DNA of 19,221 bases from JBBIWA01 sp037439425. Its GTDB lineage: Bacteria > Acidobacteriota > Blastocatellia > RBC074. Under the pieces are notes generated by a model. It was not told the DNA's origin and ran no database searches. It was given only the letters and a program-made list of their open reading frames with translations. Position 1 is the stretch's first letter. Every line of letters starts with the position of its first letter. Below are positions 1-6,264 of this stretch, piece by piece. The DNA lies in assembly GCA_037439425.1 (NCBI GenBank), contig JBBIWA010000095.1:1-19221 (forward strand), written 5' to 3'. Position numbers and translations under genes: made by a program.

Positions 1-2
1 TC

Positions 3-275
3 TCATTTCCCGAAGATTGAAATGTCAAAAACGGAATTCTCAATGGCAGGCTTAACGCCCAAGCCAGTGTAAAGCGTCTCAGGCAGATGCAGATAACGAA
101 GCACATCCACCAACAACCCCGGCAACGACGTCAATTGACCACTCAGGCCTGGATGCAAAGCGTGATCCCGGATTTCGCGCTCGAAAATCTCCGGGCGGTT
201 CATCTGCATCAGCAGGCCGAGAAGCAGCGGAAGATTGTCCAAACGGTATGTGGTAAGTTTAGGCGCTTGATTCAT
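3..275 (-). pseudogene. Transposase N-terminal remnant (DUF4277/IS1634-like)
   Basis: A 90-residue open frame starts at an ATG at 275 and stops at 3-5. Its first ~45 residues (LTTYRLDNLPLLLGLLMQM, then PEIFEREI, then HPGLSG) resemble from memory the N-terminal DUF4277 region of IS1634-like transposases, which begin with a 'LDDLPLL' helix and an 'HxGLSxG' motif. After GLSG the usual 'W...IWLxxILxxxDHR' continuation is absent. The remaining ~45 residues are not recognisable, and the protein ends far short of the roughly 400-500 residues expected. It therefore looks like a decayed, truncated or internally deleted copy. No DDE catalytic residues are present. Confidence in the family is moderate; confidence that it is non-functional is higher. 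Confidence 0.4.
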
Positions 276-693
276 GCCCCTAAACTTAACCCGAATAATT
301 CAAAATGTCCTGCTTTCATTCCCAGGAAATTAAAGTGTCAAGTAGTAGCACAACCGATCTGCTACTGGGGGCGCCGCCACAAGACGCCGCGGTTGCTTGC
401 CACCGAGTGGGCTGGACTTGGGTACCGGGCAAGTAGTCCAAATCTAAGCGCAGCGGATGGGGATTGAGGCTGGCTTTCGCGAGCCCCAAGGCAGTAGCTC
501 CTGGTTGGTGCTTGAACCAGGTGCGGTTGTGCAGGGACCTACAGTTATCGGTGCGGTGAGCGGCAGCGACACCAGCCCAGGTATTGTGGATGGTAGCCGA
601 TGTTTGCATTTTGGCGCACGGTGAGCCGGCGATGTTCAATTTGCACTGCTTCCAAGGTCGCTTAGAAAAGGAGGACGGTGAGAATCGCGTTGC
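276..693. other. Gene-poor stretch beside transposase remnant
   Basis: No convincing gene was found here. Open frames exist on both strands (for example 316-639 minus), but their translations are rich in His, Trp, Arg and Pro, have no recognisable motif and no good ribosome binding site. The stretch probably contains the decayed outer end of the element whose transposase fragment lies at 3-275. The string aaaatgtcc at 303-311 also occurs in the inverted repeat of the element at 5264-5376, which may be coincidence. Confidence 0.4.
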
Positions 694-722
694 TTGACCG
701 AGATCAGGTCAGCCCTTATAAT
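694..722 (+). promoter_or_regulatory. Sigma70-type promoter of tRNA-Leu
   Basis: A -35 box TTGACC (694-699) and a perfect -10 box TATAAT (717-722) are separated by 17 nt. Transcription would start near 729-730, about 18 nt before the tRNA. The near-consensus match suits a stable-RNA gene. Confidence 0.8.
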
Positions 723-746
723 CGCGCTGCAATTGATTGCCAGTCT

Positions 747-834
<88 letters not shown>

Positions 835-995
835 GTTCTCACTTTCATTTCCGCGCCCTAGGCTGTCGCACCTATCACTGTCATTGCTACCGCTGGGCGC
901 GGCTACCCCCCCTTCGCCCCGAGACGTCCATCCCTAACATTAGGTATCGAGAAGAGCCCCTCAGCACTTTTTACCTGGCAGCAACCGAAGACGTC

Positions 996-1778
996 TCAGC
1001 GGCGGCGAGGAGGGGTTTGATAACCCAGTTGCTGAGAGACTTTGCGCGCCGCCTCTTTCACCAGCTCTGCTACCTTCGGCAGGTGCACCAAATCAATCTG
1101 GCCAGTCGTACCGCTCACGCCGAGACTGGCAGTCACCTGGCCTTGACGGTCGAAGACCGGGGCCGCAACACAGCGCACTCCAAGGCTATTTTCTTCGTCA
1201 TCCACGGCATACCCTTGCTCCCGCACCCGTGCCAGCTCTTGCAAGAACCTGGCGCAGACGGTGATAGTTCTGGGCGTCCGCTTTTGCATCCCTCGCTCTT
1301 TGAGCAGCGCCTTGACTTCGTTCTCCGGCAGGTAGGCGACCAGCGCCTTACCAACGCTGGTCGAGTAGATCGGCATGCGGCGGCCCACCCAGGTGTTCAT
1401 CTTGATGAAGCCTGGTGCTTCAACCCGTTCGATGTAGACCGCATCACCGTGATCCAGAATCGCTAGGTGTGCTGTCAGACTGCTGCGCTCTACCAGTTGC
1501 CGTAACACCGGCAAGGCTAGCTCTCGTATGTCAAGTCCGCTTAGCACTCCGCGACTGAGACTGAGCACCTTGAGTCCCAACCGGTACCTGCCTGTGTTAC
1601 GCTCACGGCGTAGATAGCCGCGCCCTTCAAGGGCACGGAGGATATAACTGGCCGAGCTCTTAGGGATCGCCAGCTTCCGGCTCAGCTCCGAGTTGGTCAG
1701 GCCGCCCGCCCGCTCGGAGATGGCCTCCAGGATGGCCAATGCACGCTCGACTGCTGTAGAAGAATTATCTTCCGCCAT
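996..1778 (-). CDS. IclR-family transcriptional regulator, probable regulator of aceBA
   Basis: This 260-residue protein has the length and two-domain layout of IclR regulators. The N-terminal winged helix-turn-helix (residues ~8-70) begins with the family-typical AVERALAILEAI and continues through NSELSRKLAIPKSSASYILRALE to a YRLG wing. The C-terminal effector-binding domain (~80-255) shows YSTSVGKALVAYLP, GYAVDDEENSLGVRCVAAPV and a TASLGVSG strand, all characteristic. The start is ATG at 1778, with GAGAGGA at 1789-1795 ten nt upstream. It diverges from the aceB-aceA pair, as expected for a local regulator of glyoxylate-shunt genes. The E. coli paradigm is repression of aceBAK by IclR in response to glyoxylate and pyruvate. 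The ligand here cannot be read from sequence, and other IclR proteins govern aromatic or sugar catabolism, so the target assignment rests on context. Confidence 0.88.
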   Translation of the reverse strand: MAEDNSSTAVERALAILEAISERAGGLTNSELSRKLAIPKSSASYILRALEGRGYLRRERNTGRYRLGLKVLSLSRGVLSGLDIRELALPVLRQLVERSSLTAHLAILDHGDAVYIERVEAPGFIKMNTWVGRRMPIYSTSVGKALVAYLPENEVKALLKERGMQKRTPRTITVCARFLQELARVREQGYAVDDEENSLGVRCVAAPVFDRQGQVTASLGVSGTTGQIDLVHLPKVAELVKEAARKVSQQLGYQTPPRRR

Positions 1779-1818
1779 TTACTTTTCATCCTCTCGTCCG
1801 CTCGCTCACTGCTCCCAG

Positions 1819-1848
1819 ATTATCCCCAAGCTCCCCTGACCCTGTCAA
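1819..1848 (-). promoter_or_regulatory. Predicted promoter of the IclR-type regulator
   Basis: Read on the minus strand, a perfect -35 box TTGACA (1848-1843) and a -10 box GATAAT (1824-1819) are separated by 18 nt. The start of transcription would be near 1812, giving a leader of about 34 nt before the ATG at 1778. Confidence 0.65.
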
Positions 1849-1916
1849 AGCGCAGGCCTGAATCTCTCACCGGCTGGTGGAAATTCTCTGCTTCCGCTCC
1901 GCCGGTGGCTGGTCAT

Positions 1917-1932
1917 CTTCAAGGTCTTGAAG
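1917..1932. promoter_or_regulatory. Palindrome upstream of aceB promoter, candidate operator
   Basis: CTTCAAGGTCTTGAAG is a perfect inverted repeat with 7-bp arms and a 2-nt centre. It lies in the divergent iclR/aceB region, about 68 bp upstream of the aceB -35 box. Its TTC-N8-GAA core matches that of the second palindrome at 1968-1983. Its role as a regulator site is inferred. Confidence 0.4.
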
Positions 1933-1967
1933 GAGGGCTCATCCTTCGAGCCGAATTTTGAATTTGT

Positions 1968-1983
1968 GTTCTATATATTGAAC
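1968..1983. promoter_or_regulatory. AT-rich palindrome upstream of aceB -35, candidate operator
   Basis: GTTCTATATATTGAAC pairs at 7 of 8 symmetric positions and again has a TTC-N8-GAA core. It ends 16 bp before the aceB -35 box, a position suited to activator or repressor contact. The centre-to-centre distance to the palindrome at 1917-1932 is 51 bp, close to five helical turns. Confidence 0.4.
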
Positions 1984-1999
1984 AAGAGCTATTTTCAGC

Positions 2000-2027
2000 T
2001 TGACATCTGGCTCGGCCTGATTATGAT
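2000..2027 (+). promoter_or_regulatory. Predicted aceBA promoter
   Basis: A perfect -35 box TTGACA (2000-2005) and a -10 box TATGAT (2022-2027) are spaced by 16 nt. The expected transcription start is near 2034. The GTG at 2028, which opens a longer in-frame version of aceB, touches the -10 box and would lie before this start site. That argues for translation from the ATG at 2103. Confidence 0.7.
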
Positions 2028-2041
2028 GTGCGTCATTCTGA

Positions 2042-2056
2042 ATTCCGATTCGGAAT
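2042..2056. promoter_or_regulatory. 15-bp operator-like palindrome in the aceB leader
   Basis: ATTCCGATTCGGAAT is a perfect 15-bp palindrome with 7-bp arms around a central T. It sits at roughly +9 to +23 from the predicted aceB transcription start, a classic place for a repressor to block initiation. Its length and symmetry match the 15-bp palindromic sites known for IclR-family proteins, although the bases differ from the E. coli IclR consensus as I remember it. Weaker outer symmetry continues on both sides. Binding by the adjacent regulator is inferred. Confidence 0.55.
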
Positions 2057-2102
2057 ACTGAACAAAGCCAGAACTGGCTGCGTCCGAGGAAGGAGATTGA
2101 AC

Positions 2103-3659
2103 ATGATCGACCCGCACATCAATTCGGCCCCCGCGGGCTTTAAGGCGGCCGCGGAGCTGCCCCCGGGATTTTTAGACTTTTTGTTGCCGCTGCATCGCCA
2201 CTTCACCCCATGGCAACGGGCACTTATACGCCAGCGGGCGGAGGTTTTGAAACTAGCCCACAGAGGCCAGTTACCGGATCATCTGCCCCCCTCTGAAGCC
2301 ACCACGTCTCAATGGAAGATCACCCTACCCGAATGGTGTTGCGATCAGAGGAACCAGATGACCGGCCCGGCCGATGATGCCGAGCTGGTGGTCAAGATGC
2401 TCAATTCGGGCGCGCCGGGTGTGATGCTTGACCTGGAGGACTCAATGGCCAATTACTGGCCCAATCTCAGGCGCGGGATTGCCAATATCCTTCAAGCATT
2501 GAAGGGCAAGCTCACCTATTTCGACAGGAAGCGAAATCAGACGGTCGCGATCAAAGAGAGCTCAACCGTTATCTTCATCAGGCCGCGCGGTCTGCACTTG
2601 AGTCAGGCGGGAGTACTTAAGGAGGAAACCATCGCTGCCCCACTCTTCGATCTGGCGCTAATCTGTTATCAGGTCAATCCGGCGGAACTCAAGCAATCAC
2701 TCTCGTTCTACATTCCGAAGTCCGAGTCAGCGGTGGAAGCTCTATGGTGGCGCGACCTCTTTCAGGCCATAGCACAGGCCAGAGACTGGCCGAAGCATTA
2801 TCTCAAGTGTATGGCGTTGGTCGAATCGCACCCACTCGCCTACCAGATGGAAGAGTTCGTCTACCACCTGAGAGAGCATATTCTCGGTCTCAACCTAGGG
2901 CGCTGGGACTATATGGCGAGTCTGATTCACTTTCATCTGCCCGACCCGAACTGGGTGCTGCCGGACCGCAACACAATTCCACACGATGTGCCTTTCTTTC
3001 AGAACCTGCGCAACCTCCTGCCGGAGATTTGCCACAAGCGTGGGATCCTCGCCATTGGCGGCATGACGGCGCTTTACCCCAACCGTGAAGACCCGGAGTT
3101 GAACGCGCGAGCGCTGGCAGTGCTTGAGCAAGACAAGAAGAACGAGGCCGACTGTTTGATGGATGGGGCGTGGACGGGCCACCCAGATCAGAATGAGATC
3201 GCAGTCAGGCAATTCCCCTATCCCAATCAACTCCATGCCCGCCGCGCGGGCGCAGCGCGTTATCCAGATTTGAGGCCCGTGCCAAGAAATGTTGGCAAGC
3301 TCACCCTGCAGGGGACACGGGCGGCTGTGCGCACGGTCATCAGGTACCGCTTTGGCTATTTGAATGGCAAAGGGGCGAGCCTGCTCGATGGTTATATGGA
3401 GGACCTAGCCACCGATCGCATCTACCGGCTGATGATCGCGCAGCGCATCCGGCATCGCGACGCAGTTCAGGTCCGTGACGACGCAGGCCGACCGGTCAAA
3501 CACACGCCGGAACTATTGAGTGAGCTCTTCGATGAAGAGCTCAACCGGATTTTACGAGAGTTGCCGCCGAGCACCGACACGGCAGTCGCAGAGAAGTATC
3601 GCGAAGCGCGCCGCATCAGCGAGCAGATGATCGTGCGGGGCGAATTCGATCCGGTTTAG
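2103..3659 (+). CDS. aceB: Malate synthase A (glyoxylate shunt)
   Basis: Condenses glyoxylate with acetyl-CoA to malate, the second step of the glyoxylate shunt. From ATG 2103 the product has 518 residues, close to the usual ~530 of the A isoform. The family signature REHILGLNLGRWDY occupies residues 257-270. The glyoxylate/Mg2+-binding FIRPRG lies at 158-163, and the MEDLATDRIYR segment at 432-442 carries D434, the probable counterpart of the general-base Asp. SFYIPKSES (201-209) and DGAWTGHPDQ (354-363) are also family-like. The start is chosen because AAGGAG at 2090-2095 lies 7 nt upstream. An in-frame GTG at 2028 would add 25 unrelated-looking residues and overlaps the predicted promoter. 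aceA follows 115 nt downstream in the same direction. Confidence 0.95.
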   Translation: MIDPHINSAPAGFKAAAELPPGFLDFLLPLHRHFTPWQRALIRQRAEVLKLAHRGQLPDHLPPSEATTSQWKITLPEWCCDQRNQMTGPADDAELVVKMLNSGAPGVMLDLEDSMANYWPNLRRGIANILQALKGKLTYFDRKRNQTVAIKESSTVIFIRPRGLHLSQAGVLKEETIAAPLFDLALICYQVNPAELKQSLSFYIPKSESAVEALWWRDLFQAIAQARDWPKHYLKCMALVESHPLAYQMEEFVYHLREHILGLNLGRWDYMASLIHFHLPDPNWVLPDRNTIPHDVPFFQNLRNLLPEICHKRGILAIGGMTALYPNREDPELNARALAVLEQDKKNEADCLMDGAWTGHPDQNEIAVRQFPYPNQLHARRAGAARYPDLRPVPRNVGKLTLQGTRAAVRTVIRYRFGYLNGKGASLLDGYMEDLATDRIYRLMIAQRIRHRDAVQVRDDAGRPVKHTPELLSELFDEELNRILRELPPSTDTAVAEKYREARRISEQMIVRGEFDPV

Positions 3660-3691
3660 AGAACACATTCATCCTGGCGCAGGGAACTGGC

Positions 3692-3715
3692 CAGCAGCTA
3701 CGATCTTAGCTGCTG
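3692..3715 (+). other. Stem-loop between aceB and aceA
   Basis: CAGCAGCTA (3692-3700) and TAGCTGCTG (3707-3715) form a perfect 9-bp stem around the 6-nt loop cgatct. No T-run follows, so it is not a standard terminator. In the aceB-aceA spacer it could protect the upstream message from 3' exonucleases or set different yields of the two enzymes. That role is inferred. Confidence 0.55.
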
Positions 3716-3774
3716 CCGTGCCGCGTCAGCAACCTGAGATGTCAAACCACACAACTTCGGGAGACAAAGACGCT

Positions 3775-5079
3775 ATGACGAATCTAGATCGTGCGCGTGA
3801 GATTTCAGAACTTGAGTGGGACTGGGAAAACAATCCGCGGTGGAAAGGCGTGGTGCGCCCTTACTCGGCTGAAGATGTTGTTCGGCTGCGCGGCACGCTC
3901 CGCATCAGATATACGCTGGCCGAGCAAGGAGCCCGGCGGCTGTGGCATCTTTTGCAGACCGAACCCTACGTGGCAGCGCTCGGGGCGCTGACCGGCAATC
4001 AGGCCGTACAGCAAGTTCAGGCTGGACTCAAAGCGATCTACCTGAGTGGCTGGCAGGTTGCAGCTGATGCCAACACCTGCGGGCAGATGTATCCTGATCA
4101 GAGCCTTTATCCGGTTGATAGTGTCCCCGCCTTGGTGCGCCGAATCAATCAAGCCTTTCAGCGCACCGATCAGATCTACAAAGCAGAAGGCCGCGAAGGG
4201 CCGTACTGGTTTGCGCCGATTGTGGCTGATGCGGAGGCCGGGTTCGGTGGCGCGCTCAACGCTTTTGAGCTGATGAAGGCGATGATCGAGGCCGGGGCTG
4301 CTGCCGTGCACTTCGAGGATCAGTTGGCCTCAGCCAAGAAGTGCGGCCACTTGGGAGGTAAAGTGCTGGTGCCGACTCAGGAGTTCATCCAGAAGCTCAT
4401 TGCCGCCAGACTAGCCGCCGACATCTGCGGCGTGCCAGCGATTCTCATCGCGCGCACGGATGCCAACGCGGCTACCTTGCTCACCAGCGATATTGACCGG
4501 CGTGATCATCGCTTCTTAACTGGCGAACGAACAATTGAAGGCTTCTTCCGTGTCAAGAGCGGTCTAGATCAGGCCATCGCGCGCTCCCTGGCCTATGCGC
4601 CTTATGCTGACATGCTATGGTGCGAAACTTCAGAGCCGGATCTGGAGGAGGCGCGCAGATTCGCCGCAGCTATCCACGCTCACCATCCGGGCAAACTGCT
4701 GGCTTATAACTGCTCGCCTTCTTTCAATTGGAAGAAGAGGCTCGATGCTGAAGCGATTGCCAACTTCCAGCCGGAGCTAGCGAAGATGGGTTACAAATTT
4801 CAATTCGTCACGCTCGCTGGGTTTCATGCGCTCAACCTCAGCATGTTCGAGCTGGCGCGGGATTATCAGAAGCAAGGCATGACCGCCTATGCGCGTTTGC
4901 AGACAACCGAATTCGCCTGCGAAGCCCAGAGCGGTTATCGCGGCGTCAAGCACCAGGCATTTGTCGGCACGGGCTATTTTGACGCCATCGCCCAAACCAT
5001 TGCTGGGGGCACATCATCTACAACGGCTCTGACCGGCTCGACTGAAGAAGAACAGTTTACCGAGGGCGCCCTAGTCTGA
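3775..5079 (+). CDS. aceA: Isocitrate lyase (glyoxylate shunt)
   Basis: Cleaves isocitrate to succinate and glyoxylate, the first committed step of the shunt, and supplies glyoxylate to the malate synthase encoded upstream. From ATG 3775 the product has 434 residues, the same length as the E. coli enzyme. Family motifs are intact. WQVAADANTCGQMYPDQSLYP lies near residues 93-113. The catalytic loop KKCGH has its Cys at about residue 190. VADAEAGFGG, HFEDQLAS, ARTDANAA, WCETSEPDLEEARRFA and YNCSPSFNWKK follow in order, and the product ends near GGTSSTTALTGSTEEEQF. GGGAG at 3759-3763 precedes the ATG by 11 nt. In-frame GTG 3718 and ATG 3739 are possible but extend beyond the family N-terminus. 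The stretch after DQIYK is several residues shorter than in E. coli. Confidence 0.96.
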   Translation: MTNLDRAREISELEWDWENNPRWKGVVRPYSAEDVVRLRGTLRIRYTLAEQGARRLWHLLQTEPYVAALGALTGNQAVQQVQAGLKAIYLSGWQVAADANTCGQMYPDQSLYPVDSVPALVRRINQAFQRTDQIYKAEGREGPYWFAPIVADAEAGFGGALNAFELMKAMIEAGAAAVHFEDQLASAKKCGHLGGKVLVPTQEFIQKLIAARLAADICGVPAILIARTDANAATLLTSDIDRRDHRFLTGERTIEGFFRVKSGLDQAIARSLAYAPYADMLWCETSEPDLEEARRFAAAIHAHHPGKLLAYNCSPSFNWKKRLDAEAIANFQPELAKMGYKFQFVTLAGFHALNLSMFELARDYQKQGMTAYARLQTTEFACEAQSGYRGVKHQAFVGTGYFDAIAQTIAGGTSSTTALTGSTEEEQFTEGALV

Positions 5080-5128
5080 CGCAAGCACCACACCTATTGC
5101 TCGCAGTCGAGGCCGCAGGTCAAGTTTG

Positions 5129-5149
5129 CCGCAGTCTGCGGATTTTATG
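5129..5149 (+). terminator. Weak candidate terminator after aceA
   Basis: CCGCA-gtc-TGCGG forms a short 5-bp stem followed by ATTTTAT, about 50 nt after the aceA stop. The stem is short and the T-run is interrupted, so the call is tentative. Confidence 0.3.
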
Positions 5150-5263
5150 AAAGCAGAAGTATGAGGCTACAGTTCGGTCACTCTTTACGAGATTCTTAAA
5201 ATCGAAAATGAGACGGCAGATTGTCGTAGAGTCGAGCGTCAATTTTCAATGCTCACCTGGACT

Positions 5264-5376
5264 TGCTAAGTAAGTGAGCGAAAGTTCAGGGCACTTTTGT
5301 TCGGCGGCTTTTTGGCCTATTTCCGTTCTTTCTGAGGCTGGAAAATGTCCCCGAACTTTTGCACAGTTACTTAGCA
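5264..5376. mobile_element. MITE-like element with 36-bp inverted repeats
   Basis: A 113-bp unit is bounded by imperfect inverted repeats, 5264-5299 and the reverse complement of 5341-5376. About 28 of 36 positions match, and the outermost 10 bases are identical (TGCTAAGTAA). The inner ends share AAAGTTC, GGG and TTTT. The 41-bp interior has no gene. Dinucleotide CT flanks both ends (5262-5263 and 5377-5378), which could be a tiny target duplication or chance. The terminal match, small size and lack of coding content fit a non-autonomous transposon remnant. As RNA it would form a long hairpin. It directly abuts the point where the downstream TIGR03437 gene loses its 5' part. The parent transposon family is not identified. 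Confidence 0.55.
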
Positions 5377-5945
5377 CTCCATTGCCGACAGTGGTGGGTG
5401 GCGTGAGTGTGCGGGTGACTGATAGCGCAGGCGCCGCGCGCCTGGCCGGGCTGTTTTTCATCTCGCCAACTCAGATTAACTACCTGATCCCGCAAGGTAC
5501 GGCGCTTGGCGTGACGCTGATTGAGGTAATCCGTGATGGCAATGTCATCGCACGCGGCTCTGTCAGTGTCAACAGCGTTTGGCCTGGACTTTTTACTGCT
5601 AATGCTTCAGGAACAGGGACCGGAGCGGCTGATGTCTATCGTTATCGGAACGGACAATTGGTCAGGATCGAGTCAGCGACTAATCCGATTGAGCTCTCCA
5701 GCGACATGGTCTTCCTGGTTCTGTACGGGACGGGCCTGCGCGGGCGAAGCGATCTGAGCAAGGTTAAGATCACCCTGGGTGGGGCCCCACTAACCCCAGC
5801 TTATGCTGGAAGCCAGGGCGGATTCGTTGGCCTGGAGCAGATCAACCTGGAATTGCCATCGAGTCTGGCCGGACGCGGACAGCTCGATCTGGTGATGTAT
5901 GTTGATGGCTGGGTAGCCAATACTATTGAGTTCACCATCAGGTGA
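5274..5945 (+). pseudogene. 5'-truncated gene with Solibacter C-terminal domain (TIGR03437)
   Basis: From about 5379 the translation matches the TIGR03437 domain found at the C-terminus of many large extracellular proteins of Acidobacteriota. It contains LPTVVGGVSVRV, LFFISPTQINYLIPQG, VWPGLFTANASG, FLVLYGTGLRGRS and VGLEQINLELPSSL, and ends in ANTIEFTIR just before the stop. The first ~35 residues of the open frame, from a GTG at 5274, are read through the inverted-repeat element at 5264-5376 and have no protein-like character. No signal peptide or N-terminal domain precedes it. The fragment is therefore probably the surviving tail of a much larger secreted protein gene cut by insertion or deletion. 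Expression is unlikely unless the element supplies a promoter. Confidence 0.75.
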
Positions 5946-5965
5946 GCAACCTTGAATAGGCGTGT

Positions 5966-6003
5966 AGGAGAGACAGGGTTGACCCCTCAGTTCTGTCTCT
6001 CCT
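5966..6003. terminator. Perfect 11-bp inverted repeat, probable bidirectional terminator
   Basis: AGGAGAGACAG (5966-5976) and CTGTCTCTCCT (5993-6003) are exact inverted repeats. The 16-nt loop contains its own small GGG/CCC pairing. It sits 20 nt after the stop of the TIGR03437 fragment and downstream of the convergent membrane-protein gene that ends at 6265. There is no T-run on either side, so it could instead be an RNA-stabilising hairpin or a protein site. Confidence 0.45.
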
Positions 6004-6264
6004 GGATATTGGGGCAATACTGTTGCAACTCGGGAATCAGAGCTTTCCTTGCCGAGCTGCCTGCAGTAGCGGGCTTGTAAGGTTAACTTGAGATCTATCT
6101 ATGCAGTGCCATTCAAATAGCTTGGTTGGCGAAGCATCCGAAGCCTCAGCTGTCTCGCTCACGAGTTTGCAGCGCTCGGGAAGCCGCAAGGCAAGTTGAT
6201 CCAGGAGCCTGCCGTTCTGATGCGTCCATTGCCGCTGCGAGCTTCTCAAACTCAAGCTCGAGCT
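6004..6264. other. Spacer without a supported gene
   Basis: No gene is supported between the hairpin at 5966-6003 and the end of the O-antigen ligase-like gene. On the minus strand, a frame overlapping the ligase 3' end and running into the spacer to about 6150 would encode a Lys/Glu/Leu-rich, coiled-coil-like stretch. It follows stop codons in its own frame and has no early start codon. It may be a chance frame or the decayed tail of an older gene. Confidence 0.35.

Noticed and set aside
87..467. 126-residue plus-strand open frame
   Set aside because: It overlaps the minus-strand transposase remnant, its composition is unlike a real protein (rich in Gln, His, Arg), and it has no motif.
316..639. 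107-residue minus-strand open frame in the gap before the tRNA
   Set aside because: No recognisable domain, Trp/His/Ser-rich composition and no ribosome binding site. Treated as a chance frame in decayed DNA.
1017..1466. 149-residue plus-strand open frame opposite the IclR gene
   Set aside because: It is the complement of a clear IclR coding sequence, and its translation has no protein-family character.
6037..6255. 72-residue minus-strand open frame starting with TTG, after the ligase-like gene
   Set aside because: No homology that I recognise, no ribosome binding site and a weak start codon. The overlapping alternative frame looks like a coiled coil but lacks a start.
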